In this document: piece after piece, positions 7,188-13,943 of the stretch | Layout: each line of letters opens with the position of its first letter | Position numbering within the stretch: the first letter of the stretch is position 1 | NCBI GenBank assembly: GCA_021151625.1 | Contig: JAGKWY010000109.1 | Span: 1 to 19,615 of the forward strand | Direction of reading: 5' to 3' | Origin: Gammaproteobacteria bacterium | GTDB taxonomy: Bacteria > Pseudomonadota > Gammaproteobacteria > Pseudomonadales > Cellvibrionaceae | Length of the DNA stretch: 19,615 bases | Translations under genes and position numbers: made by a program | The notes under the pieces: model-generated | Seen by the model: only the letters and a program-made list of their open reading frames with translations | Database searches by the model: none | What the model was told of the DNA's origin: nothing

Positions 7188-8306
7188 ATGTCCAAACGCG
7201 ATTACTACGAAATCCTCGGTGTCAAAAAAGATGTAGACGCCGCCGAATTGAAAAAAGCCTACCGTCGAGTGGCAATGAAATTTCACCCGGACCGCAACCC
7301 GGATGATCCCAACGCGGAAGAAAAATTCAAAGAGGCTAACGAGGCTTACGAAGTTCTGTCCGACGAAAACAAGCGCGCAGCCTATGATCGCTACGGTCAC
7401 GCTGGTGTGGATGGCCAAGCTGGAATGGGCGGAGCTGGTGGTTTTGGTGGCGGTAACTTCAGCGATATTTTTGGCGATGTATTTGGTGATATTTTTGGCG
7501 GCGGACGCGGTGGTCGCGGCGGTCCGGCGCGCGGTTCGGATTTACGCTACAACCTCGAATTAAGTTTGGAAGATGCAGTAAAAGGCACCAGCGTACAAAT
7601 TAAAGTTCCCACGCTGGTTTCCTGTAAAACCTGTGACGGTTCCGGTGCAAAAGCGGGCAGCAAACCTGTTACCTGTACTACCTGTGGTGGTCACGGCCAA
7701 GTGCGTATGCAGCAGGGCTTTTTCTCAGTGCAGCAGACCTGCCCAAGTTGTCGCGGACGTGGCACCATTATTTCTGACCCCTGTAAATCCTGTAGTGGCC
7801 AGGGCCGCGTAGAAGAAACCAAAACCCTGCAAGTTAAAGTTCCGGCAGGTGTAGATACCGGTGATCGCATTCGTTTGTCCGGCGAAGGTGAAGCGGGTGC
7901 CGACGGTGGCCCGAGTGGCGATTTGTACGTACAAGTCCATGTGCGCGAGCATCACATTTTTAAACGCGACGGCGCCGATTTATATTGCGAAGTCCCGATC
8001 GATTTCGTCGACGCAGCCCTCGGCGGCGAACTCGAAGTTCCCACACTCGATGGCCGCGTAAAATTAAAGGTCCCGGCCGAAACCCAAACCGGAAAATTAT
8101 TCAAACTGCGCGGTAAAGGTGTAACGCCAGTGCGCGGTGGTGGTGTAGGTGATCTGCTTTGCCGCGTGGTAGTAGAAACCCCGGTAAACCTCACTAGCAA
8201 ACAAAAAGATTTACTCAAAGAATTCCAGGCAACCATGAAAGGCGGAAAATACTCCCCCAAACAGTCGAGCTGGTTTGATGGTGTGAAGAAATTTTTTAAT
8301 GAGTAA
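7188..8306 (+). CDS. dnaJ: Chaperone protein DnaJ (Hsp40)
   Basis: DnaJ is the co-chaperone that delivers substrates to DnaK and stimulates its ATPase. The ATG at 7188 gives the canonical MSKRDYYEILGV start and 372 residues; a TTG at 7152 would add 12 atypical residues. The order is J domain with HPD at 33-35, Gly/Phe-rich linker (about 75-125), and a zinc-binding region with four CxxCxGxG repeats (CKTCDGSG, CTTCGGHG, CPSCRGRG, CKSCSGQG). The C-terminal beta domains follow, with LYVQVHVREHHIFKRDGADL. The ribosome site is weak (GGTG), which together with the upstream hairpin fits lower output than DnaK. I see no RpoH promoter in the dnaK-dnaJ gap, so transcription is probably by read-through. 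The last ~31 codons and the terminator have a decayed second copy at 8777-8905. Confidence 0.98.
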   Translation: MSKRDYYEILGVKKDVDAAELKKAYRRVAMKFHPDRNPDDPNAEEKFKEANEAYEVLSDENKRAAYDRYGHAGVDGQAGMGGAGGFGGGNFSDIFGDVFGDIFGGGRGGRGGPARGSDLRYNLELSLEDAVKGTSVQIKVPTLVSCKTCDGSGAKAGSKPVTCTTCGGHGQVRMQQGFFSVQQTCPSCRGRGTIISDPCKSCSGQGRVEETKTLQVKVPAGVDTGDRIRLSGEGEAGADGGPSGDLYVQVHVREHHIFKRDGADLYCEVPIDFVDAALGGELEVPTLDGRVKLKVPAETQTGKLFKLRGKGVTPVRGGGVGDLLCRVVVETPVNLTSKQKDLLKEFQATMKGGKYSPKQSSWFDGVKKFFNE

Positions 8307-8315
8307 TTGAGGTTG

Positions 8316-8347
8316 AAAAAGCCGACTCAATTGGGTCGGCTTTTTTT
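8316..8347 (+). terminator. Terminator of dnaJ
   Basis: GCCGAC (8321-8326) pairs with GTCGGC (8335-8340), flanked by A5 on the left and T7 on the right. It begins ten bases after the dnaJ stop. This ends the heat-shock cluster. Confidence 0.93.
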
Positions 8348-8379
8348 ATTAAGGTAAAAAATTTAAATACAAAAATACG

Positions 8380-8775
8380 ATGAAACTAAGCAAAACCAAT
8401 CAAAAACTGGATGACAATATATGCAAGTCGTTAACAGTTGCTTGCGAATCTTCTTTGGGTGATATTGTTGGATTTTCCTGGTTGACGCATCGCGTGAATT
8501 ACACCAACTTTCCCGGAAGTTTAGTGGTCACTTGTGTTTTTAATACCGATGAAGATATTGAGGCTATGTTGGCGCTTAAGCAAGATGAGATCTTGCGTGC
8601 AACCATACAAAAACAACTACTTAAGGTGGGCGTAGCCGTAAAAAATATTAAACAATGTGTGCGTTTTGATAGTGAGCAAGCCTGTGAGCGTCAGCACGGT
8701 GGGCAATGGTCAGATCGTTTGGCGTTAAATATCCCAAAGTACAAGCCTTGGGAAAGCGCGCCCATTAAGCATTGA
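8380..8775 (+). CDS. Conserved hypothetical protein, 131 residues
   Basis: This is a small soluble protein with no membrane segment or signal peptide. It resembles a family of about 120-130 residues found in Pseudomonas and relatives that databases often label 'Fis family transcriptional regulator'. I see no Fis-type helix-turn-helix, so that label should not be trusted. Recognisable parts are an N-terminal helix (KLDDNICKSLTVACESSL), the core GFSWLTHRVNY-NFPGSLVVTCVF near 31-54, and a C-terminal RFDSEQACERQHGGQW segment near 94-109. Four cysteines are scattered and do not form a zinc-finger pattern. There is no good ribosome site before ATG 8380. It lies between dnaJ and a decayed copy of the dnaJ 3' end, each with its own terminator, so it arrived by insertion or by a duplication event. 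Its function is unknown. Confidence 0.8.
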   Translation: MKLSKTNQKLDDNICKSLTVACESSLGDIVGFSWLTHRVNYTNFPGSLVVTCVFNTDEDIEAMLALKQDEILRATIQKQLLKVGVAVKNIKQCVRFDSEQACERQHGGQWSDRLALNIPKYKPWESAPIKH

Positions 8776-8776
8776 T

Positions 8777-8878
8777 AAAAAGCTGCTGAAGGAACACCGG
8801 GCAACCTGAAGTGCGGAAAGTATTCATCCCAAACATTCGGGGTGGTTCGCTGGAGTGAAGCAAATCTTTAACGAGTAA
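8777..8878 (+). pseudogene. Decayed duplicate of the dnaJ 3' end
   Basis: Translated from 8777 in one frame, this reads K-K-LLKEHRAT, a stop, SAESIHPKHSGWFAGVKQIFNE, stop. It aligns with the end of the intact DnaJ, LLKEFQATMKGGKYSPKQSS then WFDGVKKFFNE, over 31 codons. At the DNA level one base is deleted (the A of the ATG codon) and one is inserted about 20 bases later, restoring frame. By hand count roughly three quarters of the remaining bases agree in the second half. The homology starts immediately at the stop codon of the preceding gene and continues into a terminator of similar sequence (GCCGA/TCGG). No J domain or zinc region is present, so it is only a 3' fragment. Confidence 0.85.
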
Positions 8879-8881
8879 CTT

Positions 8882-8910
8882 AAAAGGCCGATCAAAAGAT
8901 CGGTCTTTTT
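8882..8910 (+). terminator. Terminator after the dnaJ remnant
   Basis: GGCCGATC (8886-8893) pairs with GATCGGTC (8898-8905), loop AAAA, one G-U pair, followed by TTTTT. It resembles the dnaJ terminator in sequence and in position relative to the NE-stop end, so it is probably part of the same duplication. It now terminates the 8380-8775 gene. Confidence 0.88.
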
Positions 8911-9005
8911 CATTCGTGCGCAGAATTTTATAAATATCACAAGGCTGTTTCTTCCCTGTTTCAAGTGCGACAATCTTTTAAGGATTAATAATTGAGGTGC
9001 TGGTG

Positions 9006-9074
9006 ATGAAGAGTTGGTTGTTTTTAGGGGCTGCCTACGCGGCCCGACATAACTTACGGTATGTACATGTTTAA
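9006..9074 (+). CDS. Possible 22-residue leader ORF
   Basis: ATG at 9006 is preceded by GAGGTG (8994-8999), a far better ribosome site than anything in front of the next gene. The peptide is MKSWLFLGAAYAARHNLRYVHV. It ends at TAA 9072-9074, overlapping the first codons of the CPBP gene in another frame. It may act by translational coupling. No homology is recognised and it may not be a real product. Confidence 0.35.
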   Translation: MKSWLFLGAAYAARHNLRYVHV

Positions 9075-9885
9075 TAGCTTTTCAGAAAAAATAGCGGCGG
9101 GGCTTTTGGTTGCAATTATTGCCGCTTTGGTTTTATTGCAATGGCTGCCCTTGGTGAATGGAGTGGGTTTGTTGGGGGTTGTCGGTTTGGTGGGTTTTGT
9201 TCGCAAGGAAGGTTTGAGTCGCAAACTAAAAACTGGATTGTTTCTGCTGCTGGTGCCTTTGGTGTTTTGGGTGGCGACTTATGAGCCGGAAGGATTTGCT
9301 TATCCAGTGGTGTTTAGTTTGGCTGGTGGTGAAGGCGTGGCGTCGCGTTATGAATTTGATGTGAATTTTGCCAAGGCGCTGTGCGGGTTTTTGTTGGTGT
9401 ATTTTTTGTGGCCGACGCGGCGCGAGGGTGAGTTTGTCGCACGGGCGCGTTATCAGTTTTTGGTGGCGTTGCTGGCGCCAGCGTTAATTGTTGCTTTGGC
9501 TATTCCGGTGTTGGGTTTGTATTTGCAACCTAAAGCTATTGAACAAATGTTGCTGTTTGCCTTGGGTAATTTGCTGATTATCTGTGTGGCGGAAGAGGCG
9601 TTTCTTCGTTTGTTATTGCAGCAGCCGCTGCGCAATGCAATTGCCGGCATAACTACCAATCGCTGGGTGCAGGAATTAATTCCTTTGCTATTGGTAACCG
9701 GAATATTTGTGGTGATTCATTCAGGGATCGGTGGTGCAGCAATCTGGATCTATGCATTGGCCGGGTTTTTATACGGCTTGAGTTATACCCTGAGTAAAAA
9801 TATCTGCTATCCGATAATGATTCACTTCTTTGTCAACCAAATTCATTTCTCCTTTTTAACCTATCCATTGCCTGCGGCGGGTTAG
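9061..9885 (+). CDS. CPBP-family intramembrane metalloprotease homologue
   Basis: This is a multi-pass inner-membrane protein of 274 residues with about eight hydrophobic segments (near 11-30, 33-47, 58-74, 105-117, 132-154, 163-182, 206-222, 224-242). The C-terminal half carries the CPBP (Rce1/Abi-like) motifs: EE-x3-R at 178-183, an FxxxH motif ending at His220, and H-x3-N at 255-259, which together form the putative metal site. Members cleave or bind prenylated or peptide substrates in the membrane, or act in bacteriocin self-immunity; the substrate here cannot be inferred. ATG 9061 and ATG 9067 are both possible starts. Neither has a ribosome site, and a TAG at 9025 in this frame rules out much further extension. 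The upstream leader ORF may drive initiation. No bacteriocin gene is adjacent. Confidence 0.85.
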   Translation: MYMFNSFSEKIAAGLLVAIIAALVLLQWLPLVNGVGLLGVVGLVGFVRKEGLSRKLKTGLFLLLVPLVFWVATYEPEGFAYPVVFSLAGGEGVASRYEFDVNFAKALCGFLLVYFLWPTRREGEFVARARYQFLVALLAPALIVALAIPVLGLYLQPKAIEQMLLFALGNLLIICVAEEAFLRLLLQQPLRNAIAGITTNRWVQELIPLLLVTGIFVVIHSGIGGAAIWIYALAGFLYGLSYTLSKNICYPIMIHFFVNQIHFSFLTYPLPAAG

Positions 9886-10106
9886 TCGTGTTTTTATCAG
9901 GCTTCAATATCATTAATAAATGTGGCTTTTTATTGGTGTTGTTAGGGGCGAAATTTTTCAATTTATTGTGATATATGTTTTCGCTTAGGATAATGTTGTT
10001 ATTTTAGGTGCCGCGAGAAAATAGAATATTTCCGTATATTGCTCGTGTCGATGGCTGTATGAGTCGACATACTTATTTCTAATAATTTATAAACGGAAAA
10101 TTTTCT

Positions 10107-10844
10107 ATGAACGCAAAAAAACTGTGTTTGCTGGCCTTGTCCAGTTTAATGTTTAGCCTGCCATTTGCCTCCCAGGCTGCGATTATTGACGGCACCTTTA
10201 AGGCAAAGGTCACTAGCGGTGAGCCTCAGCCAGGTTTGTGGGAGAATATTTTAGGCGAATCTGTCACTGGCACATTTTCCTATGATTCTGATTTGAAGTT
10301 CGCAATGTCATCCGGGTCGAATGAGGTCAGATACATCCGCAATGATGCCAATGCATTCGTCAATATGACGATCAATATTGCGGGAAATACCTTCGATATT
10401 TCTCATGATTACACGGATAGGCTGGGCATTGAGCGCGAATCTGATTTCGTCATAGTCAAAGATGCTTTCCCCTCGGTTGCTGATGATTCAGATTATTTCA
10501 TGGTATTGGACGCCCTGATGTTGGGCGATTTTGGTGCTGAGTATCTTGAGTCAACATTGTATTTTTATTTGTGGGAAGCTGGTTTGGATACCATAAAAAC
10601 GCTGGATGTTGAGCAGGCGTTTCATTGGGTTAGCGGTGGCAATGACGCATCGGGTGGTTTTGGGTCTTTTTATTACAATTACAATATTGATGGTGTTTCC
10701 AGATTTTCATTTGTAACTATGGATCTGGAAGAAGTAACCGCTTCCGTGCGTAAATCATCTGTACCTGAGCCATCTCCCTGGATGCTTCTGGGCGCTGCAT
10801 TTTTAGGCGTTGTATTGCGACGTAAACTGCAGGTTTTACGTTAA
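10107..10844 (+). CDS. PEP-CTERM sorting domain protein
   Basis: This is a secreted protein of 245 residues predicted to be recognised by an exosortase. A Sec signal peptide covers 1-24 (cleavage after FASQA). The middle 190 residues are a beta-rich domain without a recognised family. The C-terminus has the full tripartite signal: VPEP (219-222), a hydrophobic segment (WMLLGAAFLGVVL) and a basic end (RRKLQVLR). In PEP-CTERM systems the tail is cleaved and the protein is anchored or released with exopolysaccharide. No exosortase (XrtA type), PEP-CTERM regulator or polysaccharide gene is in this window, so the processing enzyme must be elsewhere. A modest ribosome site (CGGA, 10094-10097) precedes the ATG. 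Confidence 0.88.
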   Translation: MNAKKLCLLALSSLMFSLPFASQAAIIDGTFKAKVTSGEPQPGLWENILGESVTGTFSYDSDLKFAMSSGSNEVRYIRNDANAFVNMTINIAGNTFDISHDYTDRLGIERESDFVIVKDAFPSVADDSDYFMVLDALMLGDFGAEYLESTLYFYLWEAGLDTIKTLDVEQAFHWVSGGNDASGGFGSFYYNYNIDGVSRFSFVTMDLEEVTASVRKSSVPEPSPWMLLGAAFLGVVLRRKLQVLR

Positions 10845-10863
10845 GTGTAAAATCTTTTGTTTG

Positions 10864-10895
10864 CCGCCTGGGAATACCAGGCGGTACTTATTTGG
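10864..10895 (+). terminator. Possible terminator of the PEP-CTERM gene
   Basis: CCGCCTGG (10864-10871) pairs exactly with CCAGGCGG (10877-10884), loop GAATA. The following bases (TACTTATTTGGTTT) are T-rich but not a clean T-run, so efficiency may be moderate. It starts 19 bases after the stop codon. Confidence 0.6.
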
Positions 10896-10936
10896 TTTAG
10901 GTCGCCAGCGTGGTTTGGTTTAGGTCGCCAGCTTGG
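10891..10936. repeat. Two-copy 23-bp tandem repeat
   Basis: The unit TTTGGTTTAGGTCGCCAGC plus four bases occurs at 10891-10913 and 10914-10936 with one mismatch (GTGG against TTGG). It is intergenic, beside the PEP-CTERM terminator. The rest of the gap to 11118 shows no ORF; only the ribosome site AAGGAG at 11107-11112 is evident. Confidence 0.85.
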
Positions 10937-11118
10937 CCCGTCGTGTTTCCCTGCCTCTCTTCAATAGCGAGACCAAGTTGCGCAAACGGTTACTGCTAAT
11001 GATTGCATCAATGTTTATGACAATCTCCACTCTACAAGTATGATATTTGTAACTTTTGGTTTCCTGTTTTGGGCTTTAGTCTGTTCACCAACAAGGTTCA
11101 CATAATAAGGAGCAATTT

Positions 11119-11628
11119 ATGATGCAGATATTAGCGCACACCCCCGCTTGGGTGTTTGGGTTGTTGTTGGGGTTGATGGTGCTCGGCCTACAGCAAACGC
11201 GCAATCGTCAGGTCAAACTCTGGTTGGCTTATTTGCTGCCGTTGGGTATGGTGATTTTGTCGCTGGTGGGAGTCACCTCCAATTTTGGTGCGCAGCTGTT
11301 AACCATCTCATTGTGGATGGCTGGGCTGTGTTCAGTGGCGCTGGTGGGTTATCAGTTGCTGCCGGTAAAGAACCTCCGATATCTCGCTGATGCCAATCGT
11401 TTTTATATTCCCGGCAGTTGGGTTCCGCTGGTAGTAATACTGGCGATATTTTTTACCAAATATGTTGTGGCTGTGCTTTATGCGCTGGGTAATCCAATTA
11501 CCACTCATGCGGCATTTATGCCGGTACTCTGTATAGTCTACGGCGGATTTAGTGGTTATTTTGTGGCGCGTGCACTCTGTTTGGTGCAGGCATCACGTTC
11601 CAGCGGTGAGTTGTTATCGGTGGGCTAG
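11119..11628 (+). CDS. Small multi-pass inner-membrane protein (DUF6622-like)
   Basis: This 169-residue protein has five hydrophobic segments (about 8-24, 36-51, 59-79, 101-122, 131-152) and short polar loops. It resembles uncharacterised proteins grouped as DUF6622, recognised by an N-terminal H-T-P-x-W-V-x-G-L, the central Y-IPGSWVPL and FFTKY segments, and a final GGFSGYFVARAL. The assignment is from memory. Its function is unknown and no catalytic motif is visible. A strong ribosome site (AAGGAG) lies upstream of two consecutive ATG codons; the first is used here. It is transcribed alone and converges on frmB through a shared terminator. Confidence 0.82.
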   Translation: MMQILAHTPAWVFGLLLGLMVLGLQQTRNRQVKLWLAYLLPLGMVILSLVGVTSNFGAQLLTISLWMAGLCSVALVGYQLLPVKNLRYLADANRFYIPGSWVPLVVILAIFFTKYVVAVLYALGNPITTHAAFMPVLCIVYGGFSGYFVARALCLVQASRSSGELLSVG

Positions 11629-11669
11629 TGACTGCGGGAAAAATTTGCAGCGCTATTTAAATCATTGCG

Positions 11670-11705
11670 AATAAAAAAGGACACAGTTTTGCGTCCTTTT
11701 TTATT
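11670..11705. terminator. Bidirectional terminator between convergent genes
   Basis: AATAAAAAAGGAC (11670-11682) is the reverse complement of GTCCTTTTTTATT (11693-11705). The paired A- and T-runs give a usable T-tail on both strands, serving the membrane-protein gene (+) and frmB (-). Confidence 0.9.
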
Positions 11706-11723
11706 GGTGGCGAGAAAAGCCTA

Positions 11724-12569
11724 TTAGGCTTGCAAGTATTGCGCATGGTAACGCAGGTGATCATCAATAAAACTGGCAATAAAATAATAGCTATGGTCAT
11801 AGCCCGCATGCATGCGCATTTTGAGCGGGTGATGATAATCGGCGCAGGCTTTTTGCAGTGCATCCGGTTTTAATTGCGCAGATAAAAACTGGTCGGCATT
11901 GCCCTGGTCGACAAACAATGGCTGCTTGGATTTGCCATTGGCAATCAAATAGCAGGCATCGTAAATGTTCCAACTTTCCTCATCCTCTCCCAGATAACCA
12001 CTAAAGGCTTTTTGCCCCCAGGGACAATTGATTGGATTGGTAATAGGCGCAAATGCAGAGACAGATTCATAGCGACCCGGTGAATTTAATGCAATTATCA
12101 GCGCGCCATGGCCGCCCATGGAATGTCCGCTAATGGATTCTTTGCCATTTAATGGAAAGTTCTCATTCACTAGTGTGGGCAATTCCCGGGTGATGTAATC
12201 AAACATGCGGTAATTATTTTTCCAGGGCTCTTGCGTGGCGTTGAGATAAAACCCGGCGCCAGTACCAAAATCATAACTGTCATCTTCACCCGGCAAATTC
12301 AAGCCGCGTGGGCTGGTGTCCGGGCAAATAATGGCGATGCCCAATTCCGCAGCCATTTTTTGTGCGCCGGCTTTCTGCATAAAGTTTTCATCGGTACAGG
12401 TAAGACCGGATAGCCACCAGAGTAGCGGTACTTTTTCGGTGTCCGCCTGTGGCGGCAAATAAATAGCAAAAATCATCTCGCAATTTAAGGTGTGCGAGAA
12501 ATGCTTGAAGCGTTTGTGCCAGCCGCCACAGCTTTTATTGACGGCAATTTCAGTGAGTTGATTCGACAT
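11724..12569 (-). CDS. frmB: S-formylglutathione hydrolase
   Basis: It hydrolyses S-formylglutathione to formate and glutathione, the second step of glutathione-dependent formaldehyde detoxification; it is cytoplasmic and of the esterase D family. The start at ATG 12569 (MSNQLTEI) gives 281 residues, the usual size. A GTG at 12599 would add ten residues. Motifs are LLWWLSGLTCTDENF near 49-63 (oxyanion region), nucleophile Ser150 in GHSMGG, Asp226 in DQGNADQF and His259 in AGYDHSYYF, making the alpha/beta-hydrolase triad. It lies 131 bases downstream of frmA on the same strand and is probably cotranscribed, although ATTAAT repeats in that gap could mark a separate promoter. The symbol fghA is used for the same protein elsewhere. 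Confidence 0.96.
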   Translation of the reverse strand: MSNQLTEIAVNKSCGGWHKRFKHFSHTLNCEMIFAIYLPPQADTEKVPLLWWLSGLTCTDENFMQKAGAQKMAAELGIAIICPDTSPRGLNLPGEDDSYDFGTGAGFYLNATQEPWKNNYRMFDYITRELPTLVNENFPLNGKESISGHSMGGHGALIIALNSPGRYESVSAFAPITNPINCPWGQKAFSGYLGEDEESWNIYDACYLIANGKSKQPLFVDQGNADQFLSAQLKPDALQKACADYHHPLKMRMHAGYDHSYYFIASFIDDHLRYHAQYLQA

Positions 12570-12669
12570 GCTTGCTCTCTTATATCCCTGTGTTATCACC
12601 CTGCTGCACGCGCAAGCAGTGTGTTGGAGTGTGAATGTAATAGTTGATTAACACGGGGGTGAATGATGT

Positions 12670-12705
12670 ATTAATACGGCAGTGATTAATAGCGTTGTCA
12701 TTAAT
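12670..12705. repeat. Three ATTAAT units at 15-bp spacing
   Basis: ATTAAT occurs at 12670-12675, 12685-12690 and 12700-12705, each separated by nine bases. The last overlaps the frmA stop codon. They precede frmB. The hexamer is palindromic, so orientation is undefined. This may be a regulator site array or AT-rich coincidence. Confidence 0.5.
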
Positions 12706-13810
12706 AGTGCAACACAGTGCGAATACTTTTCCCTTCATGCAACAAATCAAACGCTTCGTTGATTTTTTCAAAGGGCATATCGTGGGTGATAAATTCGTCG
12801 ATTTTAATTTCGCCCTTCATGTAGCGATCCACATAGCCGGGCAATTGGCTGCGACCTTTAACACCGCCAAATGCTGAGCCTTTCCACACGCGGCCAGTTA
12901 CCAACTGGAACGGGCGTGTAGAAATTTCCTGGCCGGCGCCAGCCACCCCGATAATAATCGATTCGCCCCAACCTTTATGGCAGCACTCCAGCGCTGAGCG
13001 CATTACATTCACATTGCCGATACATTCAAATGAATAATCCACACCGCCGTCAGTCATATCCACAATCACTTGCTGGATAGGTGCGGAATGATCTTTTGGA
13101 TTTACAAAATCCGTTGCGCCAAACTGACGGGCGAGTTCGAATTTATCCGGGTTGATGTCAATCGCGATAATACGACTGGCGCGTGCCATTTGTGCACCTT
13201 GAATCACTGCAAGGCCAATTGCCCCCAAACCAAACACGGCGATAGTTGAACCGGGTGTGACTTTGGCGGTGTTAATCACCGCACCTATGCCGGTGGTGAC
13301 GCCGCAACCGAGCAAACAAATTTTATCGAGCGGTGCGCTGGAGGAAACTTTCGCGAGTGACACTTCCGGCAGCACTGTGTATTCGGAAAAAGTTGAAGTG
13401 CCCATGTAATGGAAAAGCGGTTTGCCTTCCAGTGAAAAACGGCTGGTGCCATCAGGCATCAGACCTTTGCCTTGCGTTGCGCGCACAGCGCCGCACAAAT
13501 TGGTTTTGCCAGAGAGGCAAAATTTGCACTTGCCGCATTCCGCGGTATAAAGCGGAATCACATGGTCACCCACTTTTAAACTGGTAACACCTGCGCCTAC
13601 TTCTTCCACAATGCCCGCGCCTTCATGGCCCAACACGGCCGGGAACAGGCCTTCCGGGTCCGAGCCGGATAAGGTGTAAGCATCGGTATGGCAAACACTG
13701 GTTGCGACAATGCGCACCAGCACTTCTCCGGCCTTGGGGCCTTGTACATCAATTTCGGCAAGTTCCAGGGGTTTGCCCGCAGCAAGGGCGATAGCAGCAC
13801 GTGATTTCAT
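12701..13810 (-). CDS. frmA: S-(hydroxymethyl)glutathione dehydrogenase / class III alcohol dehydrogenase
   Basis: It oxidises S-hydroxymethylglutathione, formed spontaneously from formaldehyde and glutathione, to S-formylglutathione with NAD+. The class also reduces S-nitrosoglutathione. ATG 13810 is chosen because AAGGA lies just upstream and MKSRAAIALAAGKPLEL is the canonical start; 369 residues is the family length. Catalytic zinc ligands are Cys40 (SVCHTD), His62 (GHEGAG) and Cys169 (CGVTTG). Structural zinc ligands are Cys92, 95, 98 and 106. The NAD fold carries GLGAIG at 194-199 with an acidic Asp218 for the ribose. frmB follows, and a LysR-type regulator is divergent at the promoter. 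No frmR-type repressor is present, which suggests control by the LysR protein. The symbol adhC is also in use. Confidence 0.97.
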   Translation of the reverse strand: MKSRAAIALAAGKPLELAEIDVQGPKAGEVLVRIVATSVCHTDAYTLSGSDPEGLFPAVLGHEGAGIVEEVGAGVTSLKVGDHVIPLYTAECGKCKFCLSGKTNLCGAVRATQGKGLMPDGTSRFSLEGKPLFHYMGTSTFSEYTVLPEVSLAKVSSSAPLDKICLLGCGVTTGIGAVINTAKVTPGSTIAVFGLGAIGLAVIQGAQMARASRIIAIDINPDKFELARQFGATDFVNPKDHSAPIQQVIVDMTDGGVDYSFECIGNVNVMRSALECCHKGWGESIIIGVAGAGQEISTRPFQLVTGRVWKGSAFGGVKGRSQLPGYVDRYMKGEIKIDEFITHDMPFEKINEAFDLLHEGKSIRTVLHY

Positions 13811-13866
13811 AACAGTTTCCTTGGTCGATAAAAGGCCCATCAACCGCAATCAATAAGCCCGAAAAT

Positions 13867-13902
13867 AGTCTGTGCAGTGTAGACTGCTAATTGAATTGCA
13901 AT
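13867..13902. promoter_or_regulatory. Candidate operators in the frmA / LysR divergent region
   Basis: Two dyads lie in the 133-bp gap: AGTCT-N9-AGACT (13867-13885) and ATTG-N5-CAAT (13890-13902). LysR-type regulators bind interrupted dyads of this size in the region shared with their target, so these are candidate sites for the divergent regulator. Which is used, and by what, is inference. Confidence 0.45.
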
Positions 13903-13943
13903 AAGCCATTTGAAAATCACTTAATTGTTGCTATGGAGCAATA

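Noticed and set aside
10046..10071. TGTCGA / TCGACA and GTATG / CATAC dyads upstream of the PEP-CTERM gene
   Set aside because: Short arms, overlapping alternatives and no known matching regulator; not distinguishable from chance.
12601..12625. CTGC / GCAG hairpin before frmB as a terminator
   Set aside because: The stem is only four pairs with a large loop and no T-run.
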